NCBI GenBank assembly: GCA_035497735.1
Contig: DATJCX010000047.1
Coordinates: 62,001-126,000 of the forward strand
Direction of reading: 5' to 3'
Source: Brumimicrobium sp035497735
GTDB lineage: Bacteria > Bacteroidota > Bacteroidia > Flavobacteriales_D > Crocinitomicaceae
DNA length: 64,000 nucleotides
In this document: piece by piece, positions 17,370 through 25,686 of the stretch
Layout: every line of letters starts with the position of its first letter
How positions within the stretch are numbered: the first letter of the stretch is position 1
The notes under the pieces: model-generated
Databases searched by the model: none
What the model saw: the letters and a program-made list of their open reading frames with translations, nothing else
Told to the model about the DNA's origin: nothing
Program-made: the position numbers and the translations under genes

Positions 17370-19550
17370 ATGTCGTCAGCAAGAAAAAATGCTTATCAAG
17401 ATGCAACTCATCGTATTCCAGAAGTTATAGAAAACCAAGGAAGACTCTCTGAAAAATTTGGAGAAAACGTTTTTCACGAAGAAAAAATGCGTGAATATCT
17501 CCCAGAGCGTGCTTTTAAAGCAGTAAAAAACGCTATTGATAATGGAGAGAAAATAGATCGAAATACTGCTGATACGATTGCTGCTGCAATGAAAGATTGG
17601 GCTTTAGAAAAAGGAGCAAGTCATTATACCCATTGGTTTCAACCCTTAACAGGAACAACAGCCGAAAAACATGATGCTTTCTATAAACCTGTTGGACCGG
17701 GTAGAGCAATTGATAAATTCAATGGAGATTTATTGATTCAACAAGAGCCCGACGCATCATCTTTCCCGAATGGAGGAATTAGAAATACTTTTGAGGCGAG
17801 AGGTTATACCGCTTGGGATCCTTCTTCTCCTGCTTTTGTTATTTCAAACACACTCTGTATTCCAACAATTTTTATCGCTTATACTGGAGAAGCGCTCGAC
17901 TATAAAACTCCTTTATTAAAGGCTTTAAACGCTGTAGATAAAGCTGCGGTGGAGGTTTGCCAATACTTCGATAAAAAGGTGATGAAAGTAAATACTACTT
18001 TAGGCTGGGAGCAAGAATATTTCTTAATAGATAAGGCATATTATAATGCACGACCAGATTTAGTGATGACAGGACGTGTTCTTTTTGGACATGAACCTGC
18101 AAAGGGACAGCAATTAGATGATCATTATTTTGGTTCAATTCCATTTCGTGTCACTAATTTTATGCGTGATTTTGAAATGGAAGCGATTCGTTTAGGAATT
18201 CCTGTAACGACAAGACACAATGAGGTTGCACCGAATCAGTTTGAATGCGCACCAATTTTTGAAGAATGTAATTTGGCCAACGACCACAATCAACTATTGT
18301 TGGATTTGTTGGAGAAAATTGCTAAAAAGCACAACCTACGTCTCTTGTTGCATGAAAAACCTTTCCCTGGTTTAAATGGTTCAGGAAAACACAATAACTG
18401 GTCACTTGCAACTGATACTGGCGTAAATTTATTGGCTCCTGGAAAGAGTCCGCGAACGAATTTACAGTTTTTGACCTTTTTAATCAATACCATTAAGGCA
18501 GTATTTGACAATGAAGATGTATTGAGAGCTTCCATTGCCAGTGCATCTAATGACCATAGATTAGGAGGACAGGAAGCACCGCCAGCAATTACATCTGTAT
18601 TTATCGGAACCTACCTTTTTAATTTATTAAACGACCTAGAGAAAAATATCAAGGCGGGGAAGATGACCCCTGAAGATAAAACAGAATTGAAATTAGATAT
18701 TGGAAAAATACCGCAAATTTTACTAGACAATACGGATAGAAATCGTACTTCACCAATTGCTTTTACGGGAAATAAATTGGAATTTAGAGCAGTTGGTTCT
18801 TCGGCAAATAATGCTCAGTTAATGATAACTGTCAACACCATTGTAGCCAATCAATTACGAGAGTTTAAATTAAATGTTGATGCGCGTATTGATAAAGGAG
18901 ATGGAAAGGATGAAGCTATTTTAAAAGAACTTCAACAGTTGATTAAAGCTTCTAAAGCTATTCTATTTGAAGGGAATGGTTATGGAGAGGAGTGGATCAA
19001 GGAAGCTACCAAAAGAGGACTGAGTAATATCAAGGATACACCTGATGCATTGAAAGTTTGGGAGAAGCCTGCAGTTAAGAAACTATTTGGCGATGTTGGT
19101 GTTTTTACTGAAAGAGAACTGCTTGCTCGTCAGGAGATTGAATATGAAAAATACATCAAACGCATTCAAATTGAGGCAAGAATATTAGGAGATTTAACGC
19201 AAAATCACATTATTCCAGTTGTTATTGAGTATCAAAATAAATTGATTCAGAATATTCAAGGAATTATCAGCATTTTCGGTGAAAAGACAGAAGGAGTTAG
19301 GGCACAGAAAGAAATTCTTTCAGATTTAATTGTTCACCTGAATCAGATGCAGGAAAATTCTCGAATTATGCTAGAAAATAGAAAGGAAGCAAACAAAATT
19401 GAACCTTTGTCAAAAAGAGCAGAAGCTTATAGAGATACAGTACTATCTTATTTTAAAGAGATTGCCTATCATACCAATAAATTGGAAATTTTGGTAGATG
19501 ATGAAATTTGGCCGTTACCAAAATTAAGAGAAATGCTGTTTACGAGTTAA
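17370..19550 (+). CDS. glnN: glutamine synthetase type III
   Basis: 726-residue type III glutamine synthetase, which makes glutamine from glutamate, ammonia and ATP in the cytoplasm. Type III enzymes are long (about 720-730) and typical of Bacteroidota and cyanobacteria; the window's protein matches in length and in motifs such as GASHYTHWFQPLTG, TLGWEQEYFLID, RHNEVAPNQFE, LLHEKPFPGLNGSGKHNNWS and RNRTSPIAFTGNKLEFRAVG. A helical tail (about 600-726) carries the family's C-terminal region. The upstream gap of 167 bp contains a near-consensus -7 box TACTTTTA at 17344-17351 but no good -33 partner. It is convergent with the DUF1275 gene. Confidence 0.96.
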   Translation: MSSARKNAYQDATHRIPEVIENQGRLSEKFGENVFHEEKMREYLPERAFKAVKNAIDNGEKIDRNTADTIAAAMKDWALEKGASHYTHWFQPLTGTTAEKHDAFYKPVGPGRAIDKFNGDLLIQQEPDASSFPNGGIRNTFEARGYTAWDPSSPAFVISNTLCIPTIFIAYTGEALDYKTPLLKALNAVDKAAVEVCQYFDKKVMKVNTTLGWEQEYFLIDKAYYNARPDLVMTGRVLFGHEPAKGQQLDDHYFGSIPFRVTNFMRDFEMEAIRLGIPVTTRHNEVAPNQFECAPIFEECNLANDHNQLLLDLLEKIAKKHNLRLLLHEKPFPGLNGSGKHNNWSLATDTGVNLLAPGKSPRTNLQFLTFLINTIKAVFDNEDVLRASIASASNDHRLGGQEAPPAITSVFIGTYLFNLLNDLEKNIKAGKMTPEDKTELKLDIGKIPQILLDNTDRNRTSPIAFTGNKLEFRAVGSSANNAQLMITVNTIVANQLREFKLNVDARIDKGDGKDEAILKELQQLIKASKAILFEGNGYGEEWIKEATKRGLSNIKDTPDALKVWEKPAVKKLFGDVGVFTERELLARQEIEYEKYIKRIQIEARILGDLTQNHIIPVVIEYQNKLIQNIQGIISIFGEKTEGVRAQKEILSDLIVHLNQMQENSRIMLENRKEANKIEPLSKRAEAYRDTVLSYFKEIAYHTNKLEILVDDEIWPLPKLREMLFTS

Positions 19551-19580
19551 GTTTAAACATTTAGTAGTGGTAAGTTCAAA

Positions 19581-20306
19581 CTAAAAAGGGTTGATGCGTT
19601 TACCAAACTTCAGCATTTCATATTTGATGTTGTCATAGCGTATTCCGAATAATAAGAGTCCAACAGGAATAAATAAAGTACCGAACCTTAAGTGTGAGTA
19701 GAGGATACCACCAAGTATTCCACCTAAAAAGAAGGAGAATATGATTCTAAATCTTAGTCGGATAGTAGATAACAACTTTTTCTTTTTGCTAGGAGTATTG
19801 TAGAATAGCAATTGAGAGATTTCAATTCCCAAGTCGGTAAATAATCCTGTTAAATGAGTCGTTCTTACAATTGCATTTGAAATAATTGTCACCAATGCGT
19901 TTTGAAGTCCCATTGCAAACAAAAGTGTGAATGCTATTACATTTGGTGAATTGTTTAAGAAATATTCTCCGAAAATAGCTAAAACTAATAGAATCAATGC
20001 TTCGATAAGAGCTGGAATAACATAAATGTATTTGTTGTTTATTTTTGCGACGATTTCCACAAAGACATTGGAAACAAAAGAACCTAAAAAGAAGAAGAGG
20101 ACGTAAAGGAAGTAGATGATACTTTCTGAAAAATTGAATTGAAAAATCTCATCGGTGAAGAAACCAAAGTGACCGGTAACATTAGTTGTAAGTTTACCTA
20201 TAGAAATAATCCCAATGACGTTAACAACACCCGCAATAAATGATAATAACGACGCTATTTGTCTATTATGTTTGCTTGTTCTATCTTTCTCTTCTCTTCT
20301 AAACAA
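19581..20306 (-). CDS. DUF1275 (YoaK-like) membrane protein
   Basis: About 241 residues, polytopic inner-membrane protein of the DUF1275 family; no biochemical role is established. The family motif appears as FIAGVVNVIGIISIGKLTTNVTGHFG near the first two helices, and FAMGLQNALVTIISNAIVRTTHLTGLFTDLG in the second half is the matching repeat; about six helices are visible. I chose the TTG at 20306 because the following residues, FRREEKDRTSKHN, resemble typical N-termini of this family. The open frame extends to another TTG at 20360, which would add 18 residues. Confidence 0.8.
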   Translation of the reverse strand: MFRREEKDRTSKHNRQIASLLSFIAGVVNVIGIISIGKLTTNVTGHFGFFTDEIFQFNFSESIIYFLYVLFFFLGSFVSNVFVEIVAKINNKYIYVIPALIEALILLVLAIFGEYFLNNSPNVIAFTLLFAMGLQNALVTIISNAIVRTTHLTGLFTDLGIEISQLLFYNTPSKKKKLLSTIRLRFRIIFSFFLGGILGGILYSHLRFGTLFIPVGLLLFGIRYDNIKYEMLKFGKRINPF

Positions 20307-20415
20307 TTTATATAAATTATTCGTGTTTTTTCTTGAGTCAAATGTATGGAAAAATAACAATTCTATATGTTTGAACTCAGTTTATTTTTAAAGTCTGAGT
20401 AGCTTGTATGTAAAA

Positions 20416-20446
20416 AAAGTATAGACGCTTTTCACGTCTATACTTT
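20416..20446 (-). terminator. strong terminator of the DoxDA-like gene
   Basis: Perfect 12-bp stem AAAGTATAGACG / CGTCTATACTTT with a 7-nt loop. On the minus strand it is followed by a run of seven T, 29 bp after the DoxDA-like stop codon. The plus strand has a shorter pyrimidine tail. Confidence 0.92.
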
Positions 20447-20474
20447 CTCTTATTAATTATTGAAACTTAAATTT

Positions 20475-21485
20475 TTAAGGAATAGTTCTTTCCCATTCAA
20501 TTCCACTAATGTCTATTAGTTTTAAAGTATATCCAGTGATTTCTCCAAGTTCTTCAGTTGCCAAACTTAAATCAGCTTTCGCTCCTAATGGAATAATCAT
20601 ACTGTGTTTTCCTGGCTTTACCTTTGCAATATAGTGGTTGCTGATATTGTTAAGCGGGAAATTCGCTAAGTCCGAGCCTTCTAAAGCGAGTACTGCATTT
20701 CCATTCTTGTCTAAGATTTCAATTCCTATTAAGAATGAACCGTAAACGTCCGCTCCTTCAACTCGATAAACTTCAAATTGTAGCTTGTTTTTGTTATTCT
20801 GAATGTTGTTGATTTCTACAATCGGACGAACTGACTTGTTGTGTAAAGTTCCCCAAACTCCACCATGGAAAATTTGGTTTGTCGCCAATGTTAAACCTAA
20901 AATAGCAATCGATCCAGCTAAAACGTATTGCTTTGTGTTTTTAAGTTTAAGTTCTCCCGAACCTAACCATTTAAACCATTTCTTCTCAGTGAATTTGAAG
21001 TTGTTCTTCATGAAATAATGGTCTAATGAATAATTAGAACTACCAGAGAAGAACAGAGTGAAACCTCCTGCAAGTCCTAGTACACCAATTTGCCATTCAT
21101 CTAAACAAGTTGTTCCTATCCAACCAGAACCAAGTAGAATTCCCATAGCCAATGAGAAAACACCAATTGCACTCAGACGAGAGAATATTCCTAGTATAAG
21201 GAAAAGTCCTACAATACCTTCAACAATGGTAAATGCTACCATGTTAACATAAAGCGCATCTGGATTACTTACTAAGTATTCAATGATTGGTTTAATACCT
21301 AGTGCATTTGGAAGGAAATGGTTGAATTTCTCTCCAATATATCCAACAGCATCTGGATCTAATTTGTTTTCTAAAGCTACTCTTCTCCAGAAAGCTGAGA
21401 AGTATGTCCAACCTATAACCAAGCGCAATGCTAATGTAAATAAACCTGCTTGATTAGCAATTCCTAATTTTTTATCTGTATTCAT
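20475..21485 (-). CDS. DoxD-DoxA fusion, thiosulfate:quinone oxidoreductase-like membrane protein
   Basis: 336 residues. The N-terminal half (about 10-165) is a DoxX/DoxD-type four-helix membrane domain (LALRLVIGWTYFSAFWRRV, VEGIVGLFLILGIFSRL, GSGWIGTTCLDEWQIGVLG). After a linker and a further helix near 188-205, the C-terminal half (about 205-336) is a DoxA-like beta domain (GVWGTLHNKSVRP, PGKHSMIIPLG). In Acidianus the two are separate subunits of thiosulfate:quinone oxidoreductase; fused forms occur in bacteria. Electron transfer to quinone is an inference, and the natural donor here is unknown. It lies 60 bp after a small exported protein gene and ends at a strong terminator. Confidence 0.82.
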   Translation of the reverse strand: MNTDKKLGIANQAGLFTLALRLVIGWTYFSAFWRRVALENKLDPDAVGYIGEKFNHFLPNALGIKPIIEYLVSNPDALYVNMVAFTIVEGIVGLFLILGIFSRLSAIGVFSLAMGILLGSGWIGTTCLDEWQIGVLGLAGGFTLFFSGSSNYSLDHYFMKNNFKFTEKKWFKWLGSGELKLKNTKQYVLAGSIAILGLTLATNQIFHGGVWGTLHNKSVRPIVEINNIQNNKNKLQFEVYRVEGADVYGSFLIGIEILDKNGNAVLALEGSDLANFPLNNISNHYIAKVKPGKHSMIIPLGAKADLSLATEELGEITGYTLKLIDISGIEWERTIP

Positions 21486-21545
21486 TTTGAATTTTTTTAA
21501 ACGTTCTAATTTAATATTTTAAGTGGGGTAAAGCTTTTAAATGAA

Positions 21546-21917
21546 TTAAGCTGCACTTATTTTTAGACGTTTAAAAAGAATGTACTTCGGTGGAAGTGAT
21601 ATACTTACTGTTGCAGTATATAAAGAATCGTTTTGAATTGTTTCAAAAGAATCGAATTTCACATCAAAATTCGCAACCAACTGACTAGAGTCAACTACTA
21701 TGTTTGAAATAGAAGTGATGTCTTCGTTTAGTTCTACAGAACTTACGCAAGTATTCGACTGTGCAGTAGTTTTTGTTGGATGTAAAGGTTTTTCGTATTC
21801 TGATCCTATAAGATTGAAAGCAGACTCTTTGGCAGTACATGGTGTCAAAGAGAAAATCACAAATACCAATAGCAGTATGTTTCTAAAAGTAAAGATATGT
21901 GATTTAATTTGTTTCAA
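21546..21917 (-). CDS. small exported protein upstream of the DoxDA-like gene
   Basis: 123 residues, function unknown. An N-terminal hydrophobic segment (FRNILLLVFVIFSLTPC, about 11-28) marks export; the cysteine near residue 27 followed by TAKES is not a strong lipobox. The C-terminus ends in a short hydrophobic-basic stretch, PPKYILFKRLKISAA. The start is TTG at 21917, with an in-frame TAA just upstream. Sixty bases separate it from the DoxDA-like gene on the same strand, so the two are probably cotranscribed. Confidence 0.65.
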   Translation of the reverse strand: MKQIKSHIFTFRNILLLVFVIFSLTPCTAKESAFNLIGSEYEKPLHPTKTTAQSNTCVSSVELNEDITSISNIVVDSSQLVANFDVKFDSFETIQNDSLYTATVSISLPPKYILFKRLKISAA

Positions 21918-21989
21918 TGATTACAATTTAGTTCTGAGCAAACATATAGAAACTTATGTAGGAGCAGAAAAAATAATCTATAAATGATG

Positions 21990-22016
21990 TTAAAATCGCT
22001 GGTTTGTTGATTTTAA
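21990..22016. terminator. AT-rich hairpin, possible weak terminator
   Basis: TTAAAATC / GATTTTAA form an 8-bp stem around an 11-nt loop between the DUF4421 stop and the start of the small exported gene. Only one or two GC pairs and no long T-run, so termination is doubtful. Confidence 0.3.
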
Positions 22017-22032
22017 TGGTTGTTTTAAGCAC

Positions 22033-23037
22033 TTATTTCTTAGATTTCTTTTTTTTCTCTCTAGCGTCAAAGCGATATCCATAGGTCAATTGTAGACTAT
22101 AATAGAATTGGTTGTATTTTAAATCTGAGAAATGAATGGCTTTTAAATCTATAGAACCGTTGAGCATAATAAACCATTTATCAATATTGTATCCTCCTTG
22201 CATTCTAGTATCGATGCGCGGACTTAAACCTAAAAAGCTTCTAGATTTTTCTTCATAAGCAAAGCTCTTCGCTTGTATTACTCCACCAAGTCCAGCAAAA
22301 ATTCCAAATTGCCATCCATTTATATTGTTTATGTATGCATACCCAGGGATAGCACCGAAGTCAAATGCGGTGATTGATTTGGCTCTGAAAACAGATTTCT
22401 CGCTATCTATATAATCATAGGGCATTAATCCATCAGGGGAAGAAACTCCATGCAAATTGGTTGTAAATTTAATATAAAACCCATGTGAGTTAGCATTGTA
22501 TCTACTCGCAATACCTATAGCTGCTTTCATGTTTAAATCCTTACCTATTAAATAGTAAGTGTTGATGCCGATTGCCCAAGATTTTATCTCATTGTTAAGT
22601 AAATAATTAGCTGAAGAAAGCGGTAATTCATCAGAAATAGCATCAGCCTTTTTTATTCCGTATCCGTTATAATCGTGAAAATCAATTCTGAAAAATAGTT
22701 TCTTTTTAAGTGTAAACTGAAAACCAACATCAAAGTATTTCGTTTCTCCGTATTTTTCTCTATTTCTTAGGTAACTCGGGATTTTATAGTTTAAATTGAT
22801 AGCAAACCATTTATAGGCAAATCCAATTCCATGCAGTAAGTTGAGATTGGCTTTATATCTTAATTTATCAACTTCTCCAAAGTTTCCTTTTAGACTAAAG
22901 GGGGCGTCTCTATAGGTAAGGGAAGTGTGCACGACAATGTTGTCTCTATAACTATCATAAGGTATATCTTCACTCTGAGAAAATGAGTTCTGTGCAAATA
23001 TTATGATGAATAATACAAGAAACAATTGTTTAAACAT
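22033..23037 (-). CDS. DUF4421 family outer-membrane-like protein
   Basis: 334 residues with a signal peptide (ending AQNSFSQ, about 20). The rest alternates short beta strands with aromatic residues (KLFFRIDFHDYNGYG, WAIGINTYYLIG, FYYSLQLTYGYRF), as expected for an outer-membrane beta-barrel, and ends with an aromatic strand followed by a lysine-rich tail. Segments such as YRDNIVVHT, FAYKWFAINLNYKIP and ETKYFDVGFQF match DUF4421, a Bacteroidota family without known function. The gene stands alone, divergent from the polysaccharide locus. Confidence 0.75.
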   Translation of the reverse strand: MFKQLFLVLFIIIFAQNSFSQSEDIPYDSYRDNIVVHTSLTYRDAPFSLKGNFGEVDKLRYKANLNLLHGIGFAYKWFAINLNYKIPSYLRNREKYGETKYFDVGFQFTLKKKLFFRIDFHDYNGYGIKKADAISDELPLSSANYLLNNEIKSWAIGINTYYLIGKDLNMKAAIGIASRYNANSHGFYIKFTTNLHGVSSPDGLMPYDYIDSEKSVFRAKSITAFDFGAIPGYAYINNINGWQFGIFAGLGGVIQAKSFAYEEKSRSFLGLSPRIDTRMQGGYNIDKWFIMLNGSIDLKAIHFSDLKYNQFYYSLQLTYGYRFDAREKKKKSKK

Positions 23038-23274
23038 GTTGCAAAATTAAACTATTCAGTTTGAAATGTTTTGAAAGAATCACAAAAATATAAATTATGT
23101 TACTTCTTATGGTTTTTACACGACATTTTATCTAAAACGCAAAAATTGATATTTTTTGCTTTAAAGTCGCTAATATTCTTTATTTAAGTCATTTATCGAA
23201 CTTATAAAGTAGGGTAGAAGTGCTTAAAGTCAAACTAAACTTTCATTCTCAATTTAAAAACCAAAGTATAATTT

Positions 23275-23282
23275 TATATTTG
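23275..23282 (+). promoter_or_regulatory. -7 element of the polysaccharide locus
   Basis: TATATTTG, a perfect TAnnTTTG match 43 bp before the wecB start codon. The surrounding 23038-23325 gap has no gene. A convincing -33 TTG is not seen. Confidence 0.45.
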
Positions 23283-23325
23283 TTAATTGTCTTCATTAAA
23301 TAAAGGCAAATATTAAAATATAAGC

Positions 23326-24450
23326 ATGAAAAGCAAGCATTTAATCATTTTTGGGACACGTCCGGAGGCTATTAAAATGGCACCTTTAGTTAAGTTGTTT
23401 AAACAATCTTCTGAAATTGATACGCGTGTTTGTGTTACAGCACAACACAGAGAGATGCTAGATCAGGTGCTGGATTTTTTTGAAATTCAGCCAGAATATG
23501 ATTTAAACTTGATGAAGCCCAATCAGAATTTACACAGTTTAACGGCCGATATCATTATGGGATTAAAACCTATCATTGAAGAATATCAACCAGACTTTGT
23601 GTATGTTCATGGTGACACAACAACGTCTATGGTTGCTGCATTAGCTGGGTTTTATTCAGGTGTGAAAGTAGTTCACATTGAAGCTGGACTGAGAACGTAT
23701 AACAAACATTCTCCTTTTCCTGAAGAGATGAATAGACAGTTGACGGGTAGAATTGCCGATTTGAATATGGCGCCAACAGAAGCTTCTAAATTGAATTTAC
23801 TCAAGGAAAACGTAGATGAAAACAGTATTGTGGTGACGGGAAATACTGTTATTGATGCTTTATTGTATAGTTCAGAAAAAGTGAAAACGTATAGAAATGA
23901 GGAAATCGATTATTTTAAAGAGCTCATTGCTACCGATAAAAAACTTGTTTTAGTCACTGGACATAGAAGAGAAAATTTCGGACAAGGGTTTATAGATATT
24001 TGTACAGCATTAAAAGAACTGAAAGTTCAAAACGATGATATACAGATTGTTTACCCTGTTCATTTAAACCCTAACGTTAAGAGTGTCGTTCATGAATTAC
24101 TAGATGGAATTGAGAATATTCACCTAATAAATCCATTATCTTATCCTGCTTTTGTTTGGTTGATGAATGAAGCATATATGATTATTACAGATTCTGGAGG
24201 TGTTCAAGAAGAAGCGCCGAGTTTGGGGAAACCTGTGCTTGTTATGAGAAATACCACAGAAAGACCTGAAGCGGTGGATGCTGGAACGGTTATTTTGGTT
24301 GGAACGGATAAAGATAAAATTGTTAGTGAAGCTCAAGCTTTATTAGAAGATACAGTTAGGTATAAACACATGAGTACTTTACATAATCCATATGGAGACG
24401 GAAAGGCTTGTGAGCGTATTCTTGCAGCAATTTTAAAACAAGAAAATTAA
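23326..24450 (+). CDS. wecB: UDP-N-acetylglucosamine 2-epimerase, non-hydrolysing
   Basis: 374-residue cytoplasmic enzyme that interconverts UDP-GlcNAc and UDP-ManNAc. Seen: FGTRPEAIKMAPL at the N-terminus, VHGDTTTSMVAALAGFY, VHIEAGLRTYN, TGHRRENFGQG with the active-site-region histidine at 213, and the UDP-binding stretch DSGGVQEEAPSLGKPV followed by RNTTERPEA. It is the first gene of the surface-polysaccharide locus and lies 9 bp before wecC, which oxidises its product; together they give UDP-ManNAcA. Confidence 0.95.
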   Translation: MKSKHLIIFGTRPEAIKMAPLVKLFKQSSEIDTRVCVTAQHREMLDQVLDFFEIQPEYDLNLMKPNQNLHSLTADIIMGLKPIIEEYQPDFVYVHGDTTTSMVAALAGFYSGVKVVHIEAGLRTYNKHSPFPEEMNRQLTGRIADLNMAPTEASKLNLLKENVDENSIVVTGNTVIDALLYSSEKVKTYRNEEIDYFKELIATDKKLVLVTGHRRENFGQGFIDICTALKELKVQNDDIQIVYPVHLNPNVKSVVHELLDGIENIHLINPLSYPAFVWLMNEAYMIITDSGGVQEEAPSLGKPVLVMRNTTERPEAVDAGTVILVGTDKDKIVSEAQALLEDTVRYKHMSTLHNPYGDGKACERILAAILKQEN

Positions 24451-24459
24451 TAGATAAAT

Positions 24460-25674
24460 ATGGAGCCAAAAGTTGTTACGATTGGATTAGGATATATAGG
24501 TTTGCCAACTTCAGCATTGATTGCAAGTGGATGTATTCCTGTTTTTGGAGTGGATATTTCACAGCAAGTTGTCGATACGATTAATAAAGGTGAAATTCAC
24601 ATCGTTGAGCCAGACTTAGCGGATGTTGTTGCTTCAACTGTTGAGAAGGGTTACTTTAAAGCCGGAACTAAAGCCATTGCTGCGGATGTTTACTTGATTG
24701 TTGTTCCTACTCCTTTTAAAGGTGGAAATCACGAACCTGATATTTCCTTTGTAAAAGCAGCAACGAATGGGATTATTCCTTTGTTAAAAGAAGGAGATTT
24801 GTACATTATAGAATCTACTTCGCCGGTGGGAACAACTGAGAAAATGATGGATTTTATTTTCAGTCAAAGACCTGAATTAAAAGATAAAATTTACTTGGCA
24901 TATTGTCCTGAAAGAGTGCTTCCGGGAAAGATCATGTATGAATTGATTCACAACGATAGGGTGATTGGTGGAGTAGATGAAGTTTCTACGGAAAAGGCGA
25001 TTGCTTTTTACCGTCAATTCGTTCAAGGTGAATTACATTCAACAAATGCACGTACAGCTGAGATGTGTAAGTTAACGGAAAACTCTTCTCGTGATGTGCA
25101 GATTGCTTTTGCGAATGAATTGTCGCTTATCTGTGACAAGGCTGGAATTAATGTTTGGGAATTGATTCGATTGGCAAATAAACATCCTAGAGTGAATATC
25201 TTACAGCCTGGTTGTGGTGTAGGTGGTCACTGTATCGCTGTTGATCCTTATTTTTTAACTTCTGATTTTCCTATGGAGTCACGTGTGATAGCGCAGGCAA
25301 GGGAAACGAATAATTATAAGTCTTTTTGGTGTGCCGAAAAGGTGAAAACTGCGCGTTTAGAATATGAGTTAAAGAATGGTCGCCAACCTTCTGTTGCGGT
25401 GATGGGGCTAGCATTTAAACCAAATATCGATGATTTAAGAGAGTCTCCAGCCAAATACATTGCGCAACGTATTATGCAGGATATTCAAAATGATGAAATT
25501 TATATCGTTGAACCCAATGTGACTGATCACAATGTGTTTAAATTAACGGATTATAAGGAAGCTGTTGAAAAAGCGGATATTATTGCGTTTCTAGTGGCGC
25601 ATGATGAATTTAAAGGGCTTACTTTTAGAGAAGATCAAGTGGTGCTAGATTTTTGTGGTGTAACTGAATTATAA
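24460..25674 (+). CDS. wecC: UDP-N-acetyl-D-mannosamine dehydrogenase
   Basis: 404-residue member of the UDP-glucose/GDP-mannose dehydrogenase family. It has the NAD-binding GLGYIGLPTSALIASG, the STSPVGTTEKM loop, YCPERVLPGK, and the catalytic cysteine C252 in LQPGCGVGGHCIAVDPYF. These features and its place directly after wecB fit the NAD-dependent oxidation of UDP-ManNAc to the uronic acid. A related 6-dehydrogenase on UDP-GlcNAc (WbpA-type) is the main alternative. The product would give the polymer a negatively charged uronic acid. Confidence 0.92.
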   Translation: MEPKVVTIGLGYIGLPTSALIASGCIPVFGVDISQQVVDTINKGEIHIVEPDLADVVASTVEKGYFKAGTKAIAADVYLIVVPTPFKGGNHEPDISFVKAATNGIIPLLKEGDLYIIESTSPVGTTEKMMDFIFSQRPELKDKIYLAYCPERVLPGKIMYELIHNDRVIGGVDEVSTEKAIAFYRQFVQGELHSTNARTAEMCKLTENSSRDVQIAFANELSLICDKAGINVWELIRLANKHPRVNILQPGCGVGGHCIAVDPYFLTSDFPMESRVIAQARETNNYKSFWCAEKVKTARLEYELKNGRQPSVAVMGLAFKPNIDDLRESPAKYIAQRIMQDIQNDEIYIVEPNVTDHNVFKLTDYKEAVEKADIIAFLVAHDEFKGLTFREDQVVLDFCGVTEL

Positions 25675-25686
25675 ATTCATTGTTGA

